NCBI GenBank assembly: GCA_036924285.1
Contig: JAYKYS010000009.1
Coordinates: forward strand, 4,030,001 to 4,094,000
Reading direction: 5' to 3'
Source: Asterella californica
Taxonomy: Eukaryota > Streptophyta > Marchantiopsida > Marchantiales > Aytoniaceae
DNA: 64,000 nucleotides
A program made the translations under genes and the position numbers. The stretch's first letter is position 1. Each line of letters begins with the position of its first letter. This document shows positions 55,015 to 64,000 of the stretch, in pieces. The notes under the pieces are model-generated. The model was not told where the DNA came from. It ran no database searches and saw only the letters and a list, made by a program, of their open reading frames with translations.

Positions 55015-55530
55015 CTAGTACCTTGTCTCCATCCGGATCGCTATGATGAAAGGTTGGCCCAGAATGAGCGGGTATGATGTAGCTTCCTGAACAAAGAAGT
55101 TTTGCTCGATAGCAACATCACCTACGCGCACTCTGATGTCTGGACAAGCTCCATACAAGTCTCTTCTCGTGTTGTTGGCTGCTCTTATGACCCATCCATG
55201 CTCTGTGTCAATCGGCCACTTCTTCTTCTTGTATAGCTCCTTGGACATGATGTTGATTTCTGATCCATGAACCACCGGCTCATCCAAGTCTTCGATCCTC
55301 ACCAACGTCTCCGTCGTAGCTCGAGCCCAGTGACTGTGGCTATAATGACTTGAGCTCTTCATCCTCAAAATGCACCCTGCGTTTTCGATCTCTTTCTTCC
55401 TCTGGAGAATAGACACTACACCTTGCAAGCTCTCTCTCCTCATCCACAGACATCCTAGTATCCACAGCATGCGATAAACTAGTCTCACCCGTAATCTGTC
55501 GTTTCTGTTTGATGACATCATGAAACTCAC
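55015..55530 (-). pseudogene. E4 protease region
   Basis: 171 residues, with VVHGSEINIMSKELYKKK in the position of the retropepsin active-site loop (HGSE in place of D-T-G-A) and PLILGQPFI near the end. The loss of the first Asp may be a family trait, as related fungal elements use similar loops. The frame overlaps the upstream ORF (55340-55530) by a shift. Confidence 0.55.
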
Positions 55531-55867
55531 GCTTGGCGATGCCTAACACTTCTCTCAAGGTAAACTCCACCTTCGCATTCAAAATGCGATCTTCCAAGAC
55601 TCTCTTCAAGTCTGTTGAAGTCTCGATATCCGACTGCAGCTTGTATGCAGCCGGCTTACCCTTCTCCTTTTGAGATTTCTCCTTCGATGGAGAAGGAGCA
55701 TCGTCCATCGGTAGGTCTTGAGCTCCTGCATCTCGAAGCTCTTGGCGAACCTTCTCCCCTCGAGTCTGTCTCTTTGAAGAAGTCCCTTCTCCTGAATCCT
55801 CTGAATCTCGCCTTCTCTTCTCTTCCAACAACGCTTCGTGTTGGTTCTTGGCGATGTACGCATGCAC
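55340..55867 (-). pseudogene. E4 gag-pol linker ORF
   Basis: 175 residues, charged (KRRRDSEDSGEGTSSKRQTR), in the same frame as gag after its stop at 55928. It contains LREVLGIAKREFHDVIKQKR, a helix often seen between gag and protease in this type of element. No catalytic motif. Confidence 0.5.
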
Positions 55868-55927
55868 CGATAGAGCTTCTATCGGATCCTCCCATCCAGT
55901 ATCCCTTCTGATCGTAGCAGCTGTCCT

Positions 55928-57262
55928 CTACAACGTCTCACGTGCCATCTTCCCTTTCTGTTTCATGGAGATGGCAGATGACCACAACTCACTTGGCTCA
56001 ACTTGCTTGTTGAAACTCCTCTCAGCCTGATCCTCTACCCTTGTGCCATAAGTTCCAGCTTCCACGATGGCGACTGCTTGTGCTGATAGGTGGTCCTCAA
56101 CCAACTTCTTCATCCCTCCTCTACCAAAGTTGGTCTGAAGAAGTGCACCAGTATCCCTCAACGCTACCTTTCCATCCTTCCAGAAGATCACCCCTTGGTG
56201 CAAGGTATCACTGAACTCCTTGCAATCTCTGCGCGGATGATCGGTACCATCGCACCAGATACACCGCTGGATCCAACCTTGCTTCTCAACAGGTTTCGCT
56301 CCGCTTGTAGACCCTTGTTCCTCCAATCTGGTGAGCTTGATCTGCAAGTCTCGCATTTCACGCATGATCTTCTCAAAGTTTGAATCATCCTTCTTCGGAG
56401 GTACCATAGGTGCCTGAACAACTGGAACAACTGGAACAGCTGGAGCAACTGGTACTACCTGTCTAGCAACAGGAACCACTGGTCGGACTACAGGAATAGG
56501 TGTTACAGCTGTAGGTGTTGGCGCCAGTCTCCTAACAGGAACCTTCTCTCGCCTCCGCTCCCTCTTGGTGAGCAGACCAACAGCTTCTTCAACCTTCTTC
56601 CAGCTGCTAGTCAATCCATCGTCCTCCTCCCGGTCTTCCAGAAGTACCTCTAGCTTCTCATGCAACTTCTCATCTGCAGCCCGGAGAAATAGCTCTGTCT
56701 TGTTGGACTGCAACGTCAACTTCTCCATCCTGGTTAGCCGTGAAAACTGCTTCTCAAACTCCTTGAGCAACTCAGTAGCTTGTAGACCCTTCCTTGGTTG
56801 CTCAACCCACTCCAAGAAGGACTTCTTGGTGACTCGATCAGAGTCCTCCAAGAAGTACTCATCCATCAAGGCACGAGCAAACGTCTCCCAATCCTTGTTA
56901 AAATGCTTCGTTAGCATTTTAACATGATCCCTAATCTCTGGAGCTGCTGCTAACTCAAACGTCTCAATCATCTCATCTTCTGAGACCCGGTTCAGCTCCA
57001 TCTCCTTCACATAATGCCTCAAATATCTTGAGACATCTTTCCCTTCAAACTGGTCAATCCTGCTGACCACCGCTTGTAGCGCCTTTGTTGCCAAAGCTTC
57101 CTTCCGCTCATCAGATTGTTGCTGCCGTAAGAACATAGTGAAAGCTTGGAACATCGATGCAGTCGCTGGATCCAACTGCACCTTCGGCAACCCACTTGAA
57201 CCACTAGCTCCATCTCCATCACCTTTCCCATCCCCACTCATGACTGCCAATCTCTTCTTCAA
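55928..57262 (-). pseudogene. E4 gag
   Basis: 444 residues. The capsid region has VSRIDQFEGKDVSRYLRHYV and FNKDWETFARALMDEYFLED; then a Val/Pro-rich repeat stretch (VVPVAPAVPVVPVV), a short coiled coil, and one CCHC knuckle (CIWCDGTDHPRRDC). TAG ends the frame at 55928, after which the linker ORF continues in phase, so the stop may be a C-to-T change at a Gln codon or a readthrough site. Confidence 0.7.
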
Positions 57263-57300
57263 AGTTCACACACAGAAGAAATCTCCACCCCAGACCTTCA

Positions 57301-57314
57301 CTTCGAGTTCACCA
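57301..57314 (-). other. E4 primer binding site (candidate)
   Basis: The minus strand reads TGGTGAACTCGAAG three bases from the LTR edge. It starts with TGG as required for pairing with a CCA end, but I cannot match it to a known plant tRNA. Confidence 0.35.
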
Positions 57315-57317
57315 CCG

Positions 57318-59334
57318 TATCGTGTCGGATATTTTGCGTGAAGGATGTCCAGGAAAATGCGAGGTTCCTGGCTGTGGAGATGTTGTGTGCCAAACAAAGA
57401 CAAGACAGAGAAGAACAACCACGAAAACGAACGCGCAATATATACCACTCCAAATGTATGTACACTGCCGTTTCTTTCTCCTAACAGCACAAAACTGAGG
57501 AACAGATCAGAGCGGTCTGTAACCTACTTCAGAAGCCCTAAAACAAACCCCTGAATCGCAACCCTAGCCTGAAATCGCCAAAGCGTAGCTCAAAGCAAGA
57601 GAAACTTCTCTTGCTAACAACCAGAGCCACAACAGTATCACGCGATCCAAACCCAAGTCCAAACCACATCCACACACTAGCTCTTGGCTAAAGCTAGCTA
57701 CCACAAGCCATACACAACCAACTAAGTCCTTAACGAACTCAAAAGGACGAAACCTGTAGCGAAGAAACCGAAAAAGACCTATCTGGGAACTTTCTCCTTT
57801 CGCCAAACGATCTTCAAATGTTGATAGGGTCTCCTTCCCTGACTCCGTTGGCTCAAGAAACCTTCAGATCCGACTCCCGATAGTCGAGACATCGTCAATT
57901 TTCGGTCGCAGGTGACCGAACCTTCAAAAACTCCTCCCTGCGGCTTAAAATCGCTCACACCGCACAAACGAATCATCCAAACTGATATCCGTCTTCCCTG
58001 GCAGATAGATCTAGCTACCCTGAACTCAACAAGACTCCAAACAAGTGGTTTGGAGTTCCCCTTGCAAAACCACGCAAGAAATTTGGTCGCAGGTTGCAAA
58101 AAACTGACGTAAATCAGCTCCCTGCGGCTCAAACTTGCTCACCACACCCAAACCAACAATCCAATTCACGTACAGTCTTCTCTTATACGTACATGAAGAC
58201 TCCCTGATCGCGTAGGCACCAAGAACGAAGAGCTTGGCTCACCGATCGCAAAGAACAATCCAATCTCAGGTCGCAGGCGATGAAAACTTGACGCAAGCGC
58301 TTCCTTGCGAGCCAATTTCTCTCACAACTCTCAAACCGTCCGATAAAAATTTGTATCGTCTTCAGTTTCCTGAAGAACTCGTTGTTCTGATCCCGATGGA
58401 TCCAAGGACAGCAAGTTTGGACTCCGGAACGGTCCGAACGGTCCAACTCTCCTTCACAGGTAACTGAAAACCTCAAATCTGCTTCCTGCGTCTCAATTTC
58501 TCCCAGAACACAACCCCCGATCCGTCTCTTCAAGAACCGTCTTAACCTGTGTGTAGCCTGCACAGATCTGAACCCGATGACACCTTGCGCGCGTGTATTG
58601 GACTTCCCAATTCTCCAAAACATCCACCGATAGGTCGTAAGAACAAGCAAGCCTCTTAAGCAGCCCCCTTACAACAGTCTGTACGTACGAAGTTCAACCC
58701 TCAATAATAAGAAGCAGGCCCCTTGCGTCTTTGATATAACGCCTGAAGCCCTAAATACCCAGTCAGCAAGTAACTAGGGGCCTAGCTTGATTTTACCTTC
58801 TTTCGAATCGCATAACTTCTTCTCTGGATGTCCAAACGAAGTAAACAAGATGCCCATGGAAAGCTGACAGCGAGCTCTACCCATCTTTGTGATGAAAGCG
58901 AAGATCCGAAGTTGCGTCAAAAGCCCGTAAGCTGGGGCCTAGCTTATTTTCTCCATCTTTCGAGTCCTGTAACTTTTCCACTAAGCGTCCAAACGAAGTA
59001 GACAAAGTGCCTATGGAAAGCTGACAAGGAGCTCTATCCACTGTTGCGATAAAAATGAAGATCCGAATTGGTGCCAAAAACCCGTAAGCTGGGGCTTAGC
59101 TTATTTTCTCCATCTTTCGAGTCCTGTAACTTTTCCACTAAGCGTCCAAACGAAGTAGACAAAGTGCTTGTGGAAAGCTGACAAGGAGCTCTACCCATCT
59201 ATGCGATGAAAATGGAGATCTGAGATTGTGCCAAAAACCCATAAGCTAGGGCCTAGCTTATTCCTCATGAGTGTCTTTGGAGCGACAAGCATCGAAGTTT
59301 GAATTTCAAGTAGGAGCCGGTCCACGACACGACA
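57318..59334 (-). repeat. E4 5' LTR
   Basis: 2017 bp, the same as 49282-51298 apart from scattered substitutions and small balancing indels. The TATA-like stretch (minus TATATATT, 57438-57445) lies about 120 bp from the LTR end, giving a long U3. Confidence 0.9.
58777..59248. repeat. 157-bp tandem array in E4 5' LTR
   Basis: Three units, as in the other two E4 LTR copies. Confidence 0.8.
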
Positions 59335-62300
59335 CCGTCTTCCCGAAGCGATTCTCGTCTTCTGGGGATTCAGCTCGGCTTCTCGTACCTCCAGAAGACT
59401 ACCCTGCTTCGCAGAAGTCGACTATCAACTGCTGTTACACCTTACTCTCGCACTCACATTCCATCGGATTAGATCAATCACAGGGTGTATGCCCCCTGTA
59501 GCCTTTCCAGGCTTCTGCCTACGGAAATGGTCTTCCTGCAGCACTACAACGACATTCATCTTCACAGAAGCTCAATAGAAGATTCGGAAGCTCACTAGAA
59601 GAAGGTAAGAAGATGGGGAAGATGGGAGAAGATGGGAAGAAGAGAAAATCCAAACAAGAGAAAACAAGATGGAAATAAGAAATTAAGATTCCGACAAGCT
59701 TCTAGTCCGGATCCTGACTAACAAGCCATCCCTGCTTGTAATAGTTTGGGGAAGAAGACAGCAAACGTGAGTACTGTTGCACCGTCTTCTACTCGAGGAT
59801 GTCCTCTTCTGTTGCGGGAAGAAGGCTTCTTTTTTCTTCTCTTCGCTGCTCCGACTACTCTGTCTTCTGAGATCTCTTACCCATAAGACCGTCCGTACAT
59901 AGATCCTAAGTGCTCTACTGGACAAGCCAAGCTACACTTCCACAACTGCTGACGGTCATCGCCACTCAAGAAGAACACTTCCCATGCACAATTGGGAGCG
60001 AATTCAAGGAAACCCATCACCCAGAAGACATGAACAAAGTTTCTGCACTCAAATCCACAATCCATTCCCCGAGAAGAAGTCACAATGACATTGGGAAGCT
60101 CACTCCCTCTACTTCCTACGCCTACTCCTCGACACACCAGTCTAGTCAACAGGACTGCACGAGGATGCCGTTCTCTGTTTCTAAACTGTCCACTACCTCT
60201 ATCTACATCTTCGAACCACTATTGGTACGAGCGTGCACACCCCTCCTGTGTATTCCCAGACTATTCGTATGTTTCCAACAACGGGTGTAGTGTGCGAAGG
60301 ACTGTCTATCATGTGTCTCCTCTCCAATGTGTCTAGTCTGCCTGCACCATAAGATCGATGTGTGGGTGCAGTAGCTACAGAACTCTATTTCTTACTCTTC
60401 GATCCTACTTATGTCGCTGCCATGAGAATCAAAGGAGACGACCACTAGGGAGAGAGAGGCGCTGACAAGAGGCTGCCACCCCACATGCAAGCGGTTCCCC
60501 TTCCTAATTAGCCATCCACCTTGTTGTTCCTACGCTACCTATGCTGCCACATGATATCCTAACTAATATTACACTTGAATCTGCCACCCTTAAGATAGCA
60601 TGTTCGATCCTACTAAATCTGGAATTGTCACTTCAGTGACTATCTAATCTGATTGCTTGGAGGCAACCTCTACCCGATATGCTCCTATCGGAGCTCCTAA
60701 CGCGACTTCTGATAAGCTAGAAAGCCCTGCAGTTACCTCGGGTGTCACTGAGGTGGCTTCCTCCTCATCGCGTTTTGCTGACCCTGCTGTCGCTGCTGCT
60801 ACGTCTTCCTCGGCTTCGGCTTCTGCTTCGGAAGACGGAAGCGTCTTCTGGGGAGCAGAGTTGACCGGTGCTTCTTCACTCTTCTGGAGCATCAGCTCGG
60901 TACTAAGGACCATGGCGACCTCATAGGGGTCCGAGGAAGTCGCTTCCTCCACGCGGAATACCTGGGAAGACGGCTCGTCTTCCTGTCTTCCAGAAGACAT
61001 CTTGTCTTCTGGGGCGTCTTCCAGAGTCTTCTTGGCTTCCAACGCTATCACTACCAAGTGCACAGCGAGGTCGAACTCCTCCTTCTCCATTCCGGATCCA
61101 GTCGATGGTGCTGGAGCTTGGGAAGATGCAATTGCGAGTGTCGGAAGCGAGGGAAGACCATAAAGTGTCTTCACTCCTTCTACCTGCCTATCCAAGTACC
61201 TGAACATGCTCTCCTGGCATTCCACCAACATTGCCTTGGACTCGCTGTCCCATCCTCTAGCCAAGGTAGGTAACTTCCTACCCGCGGTGAAGTTGAACTT
61301 CTTCCGAAGCGCTTCCACCAACTGTGCTAGCATCTCCTGTGCACGAGCCTCCGCTGCTTCCCGTTGCGTCTTCTCAGCTGCAACTCGCGCTTTTGCAGCT
61401 TCCTGTTGCTTCGTCCATGTTATCTTCTCCTCTGCGAGGGCGGTGATCTTCTCTCGCACTCGGAGGACTTCCTGATCGCGTTGCTGTACACGCGCCTGCA
61501 TCTCCTGGTTGCTCTTCCGAAGTTGCCCCAGCTCCTTGGCAGAAGCGGCTGCTTCCGCCTTGTATCTCGCTGCGAGCTTCTCTGTGGTGCGGAGACTAAC
61601 TTCCAGCGACTCCGTCTTCTTCTGGTCTTCTTCTTGTCGCAACAAGGTGCGCAGACCGAATCCAGGTTGCAAAGGCCTCTCCTGAACCTTCGCTCTTTTC
61701 TCCAGCAACTCCATAGCTGGCTGGATCTCTGTGTGGAAGAAGGCGCTGAACTCTTCCAGTCTTCTTCCTGCGGAGGACAAGTTCATCTCCACTACTCGCT
61801 CTGAGGTGTCGACCTTGTCTTCCAGAGGTAAGGAAGCCTCTTCCACCACAATGGCCTTCATCTTCTGCGCACGAGCTACTCTTCCCATCTTCCGAGGTGG
61901 AAGATCCCTCATGACAAGAGCGGTTCTCTTCACTGCGCTTCCCCGCATCGCAGTAGGAGTATCTCTTCTTTTCTTGTCTTCTGGAGTCTCGGAAGACTCC
62001 AAGGTGTTGCAGAAGCGGTCTTCAGCTCCGATCGGGTACTCAGCAGTTCTTCTTCCGAGTCAGACTCCGATCCTGAATGAATGAAGGAGGTGGGCTTCCT
62101 AGGTACACTTCTAGGACCCATCTTCCTTGGTGGCGTGGCGTCTTCTGACCCACTAGACTCGTCTTCCCTCATCAGAAGCGTCTTCTGGTGAGAGCCGGGT
62201 CTCAGCTGTGGCATTAGAGTGGGAGGGGGAGTTGCGGCTGCTGCTCGATCATCGTCTTCCGAGGTCTCCTCCTTCACCTTCTGTTGCCCTGTTGGTCCAT

Positions 62301-62426
62301 ACTCCGCCAGCTGATCTCCCCTAAGATCCCCCATGGCTACGTACAAGTAGCAGAGGAAAGGTGTCAAGTGTCCTCCCGCCGGGGTACCCAAGTACGCTAG
62401 CTCCGCCTGTACATAGTTGTGGACGT
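59335..62426 (-). repeat. E1 5' LTR, second segment
   Basis: Matches 20166 to about 23226 with scattered differences. It is interrupted at ACGT (62423-62426) by E5; the remainder lies beyond the window. Confidence 0.85.
60644..62391 (-). pseudogene. LTR-encoded coiled-coil protein gene, E1 5' LTR copy
   Basis: Two frames (61930-62391 and 60644-62002) cover the protein from the end of its globular part to its natural C-terminus. A single-base shift near 61990 separates them. This copy keeps the Trp codon that is a stop in the 22-kb copy and so shows the full tail: MEKEEFDLAVHLVVIALEAK, then acidic AEAEAEED and Ala/Ser/Thr-rich sequence. The N-terminal part is cut off by E5 at 62427. Confidence 0.6.
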
Positions 62427-64000
62427 TGTCGTGTGACGTGCTTTCTTATCTGGGAATACACCGGGTATCTAGCTGTAGAGAGTACGTGTCGCACTCCGTG
62501 ACTCAGAACCAGCAACCACCCAAACCTCTCTCTGACCTCCAAGTACACTTTGAACCTTTCTCGCTACGATATCCTCACGTCCTCTCGGCAGATCTCTCTC
62601 TTACTTGACTAGGAATAGAACCGGGGTAACAAGCACGGGCAACCTGTTCCTGCCATCACCGCAAGCATTCTTGGGTCTGCTGGTCATCACTCCAGCCTCA
62701 CCACAAGAGAAATACCAGCACTCCTAATAGAAAAGAAACCTAAGCGCAACGCCCGCACACAAATCCAATCAAAACCAACTGGGCGTACAAACAGGCATGC
62801 GGGTATGGAGAGGATCCAAACACAGGAAATACAGTCAACAAATCTCCATACCCATGATCAAGTGCTCTGAAGCACTGGCAAAACCTCCAGGTCGACCTGT
62901 TCTCCAAAAGAATCTTAACTCTTGCGCCTTTCAGAGCAAGAACCTCTCAACTTTAACTCGCTGTCACTCCTCAACCACAGCTCAGAATGAGATGAAACCA
63001 AGGCCAGCAGATAGCCTGTAGAATAATCTCTCTATTAAGGTATTACATGCAGAGAGATCATCTCTGAGTTGGCATCTATGCAATTCCAAAGTTCGCTGTT
63101 TCTATAACACGATACTATTTCAACAGAACTTTGCTGTTCGATTCCTCACAAACCACTCGATCAAAACAGCTCAAACTTCTCAGGAAGCTAATGTGTCACC
63201 ATCACTACCACTCTGTAAAATTTCACCAGCATATCTTCAACCAAACTCTCGGAACGATCAAGCCCTTATCGCTGTTTTTATAACATGATACTATTTTGAC
63301 AGAACTTTGCTGTTCGATTCCTCACAAACCGCTCGATCAAAACAGCTCAAACTTCTCAGGAAGCTAATGTGTCACCATCACTACCACTCTGTAAAATTTC
63401 ACCAGCATATCTTCAACCAAACTCTCGGAACGATCCAAGCCCTTTTCGTCAATGACACAAGACGATATGCAAACCCTTGTGCACAAAAACAACGTTTCCC
63501 TTCAACCCAATAATCCAAAATTTCACAAGTAGGTAGCTGACTGTACCTTCTCAGACCCTAGAAGGTTTCATAGCAAAATTCGACCTCAAACTCCCCATAT
63601 CTCTCTCAATGTCTCATGTTTACAGTCGCCTACTATCATAACCTCCGATTTGAGACACCCAACTTCAGCTGGCCATAACTTTTTCACTCCGGCTTGGAAT
63701 CGATCGATCTCGGAGTCCATCGGCAAGCTCATCTCAAGAGCTTTCCAGCAACAGTCAATTCATCTCCAGCAACCTCACAGAACTCCCAGAAAGCGAGAAA
63801 GACCTCACGGAAATGAAATTGGTCACGAATTTGACCCCCTCAGCTTCAATTGATCGTAACTTTCTCATCCGCGCTTCAAATCCAGCAACCATTGAGTCCA
63901 CGGGCATCCTCGTCTCCCAAGCTTTCCAACCATAGCTCACACTCCGCGAATGGACCACGGGAAGTGCCTCTAACCCTCAAAACGTGAAGGGAACTTGGTA
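62427..64000. mobile_element. E5: insertion with LTR-like start, runs off the window
   Basis: It starts TGTCGTGTGACGTGC directly after ACGT, interrupting the E1 5' LTR. The start resembles the E4 terminus (TGTCGTGTCG), but the rest is different sequence. No retroelement protein is seen in the visible 1.57 kb, so this is probably LTR or noncoding sequence. Two copies of the CATAACTT-type module occur near 63674 and 63856. The second ACGT should lie outside the window. Confidence 0.6.
63099..63445. repeat. 176-bp tandem duplication in E5
   Basis: The block containing TTGCTGTTCGATTCCTCACA occurs at 63131 and again at 63307, with near-identity through TCTCGGAACGATC. Two units head to tail. Confidence 0.85.

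Larger units (their letters stand above)
49282..59334 (-). mobile_element. E4: complete LTR retrotransposon with fungal-like pol
   Basis: 10,053 bp, flanked by CCGT duplications (49278-49281 and 59335-59338), with the empty site visible at about 20162. The two LTRs are each 2017 bp. The order on the minus strand is gag (57262-55928), protease region, RT-RNase H, integrase. A purine tract (minus AGAGGGGGTGGA, 51299-51310) abuts the 3' LTR. The LTRs look almost identical, so insertion was recent; gag-pol carries one stop and several frameshifts. A solo LTR of the same family is at 612-2627. Confidence 0.9.
19871..64000 (-). mobile_element. E1: Ty3/gypsy LTR retrotransposon with giant LTRs, nested host
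   Basis: The order on the minus strand is 5' LTR (48984-49281 plus 59335-62426, continuing outside the window), primer site, gag (48645-46477), pol (29431-25868), polypurine tract and 3' LTR (25755-19871). E2 with E3 inside it splits the element between gag and protease. E4 and E5 split the 5' LTR. The RT type ([29 protein letters not shown]) and lack of a chromodomain place it with non-chromoviruses of the Athila/Tat or Phygy/Selgy kind. Stops and frameshifts in gag and pol make it defective. Its outer end and target-site duplication cannot be checked here. Confidence 0.8.

Overview
This is nuclear DNA of a land plant. Three things point there: a short run of the plant-type telomere repeat (CCCTAAA x3 at 15971), plant-style Ty3/gypsy LTR retrotransposons primed by plant tRNAs, and one long intronless enzyme gene in otherwise gene-poor sequence. 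The mix of retroelements (a Tekay-like chromovirus, two Athila/Tat- or Phygy/Selgy-like elements, and one whose pol resembles fungal elements) suggests a non-seed plant, perhaps a lycophyte such as Selaginella. That species-level guess is inference only.

Layout. Bases 1-7057 are an incomplete copy of a very long LTR of family E1. It is split by a solo LTR of family E4 (612-2627) and by another solo LTR (3570-5048). Bases 7058-11209 hold truncated retroelement pieces, including a gag-protease fragment with its 5' LTR (E0). Bases 11210-19870 are the only non-retroelement stretch. They carry a fatty-acyl-AMP-ligase-like gene on the plus strand (13829-15682), a GC-rich patch with weak gene candidates (17.0-18.3 kb), a hairpin, and a possible tRNA-derived SINE.

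From 19871 to the window end lies one nested structure, with all autonomous elements on the minus strand. E1 (19871 to beyond 62426) has LTRs of about 5.9 kb. Its pol is at 25.8-29.5 kb and its gag at 46.5-48.6 kb. Between them sits E2 (29706-46283), a chromovirus. Inside the RNase H region of E2 sits E3 (33411-42349). The right-hand (5') LTR of E1 is itself split by E4 (49282-59334), complete with 2017-bp LTRs, and then by E5 (62427 to beyond the window).

How the parts work. Each element would make a gag-pol RNA from its right-hand LTR on the minus strand, prime reverse transcription at the PBS beside that LTR, and integrate with its integrase. All coding regions seen here carry stops or frameshifts, so none looks autonomous now. 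The most unusual feature is that the giant E1 LTR itself encodes a long coiled-coil protein in the sense direction. It is seen in three copies, so each E1 element carries it twice.
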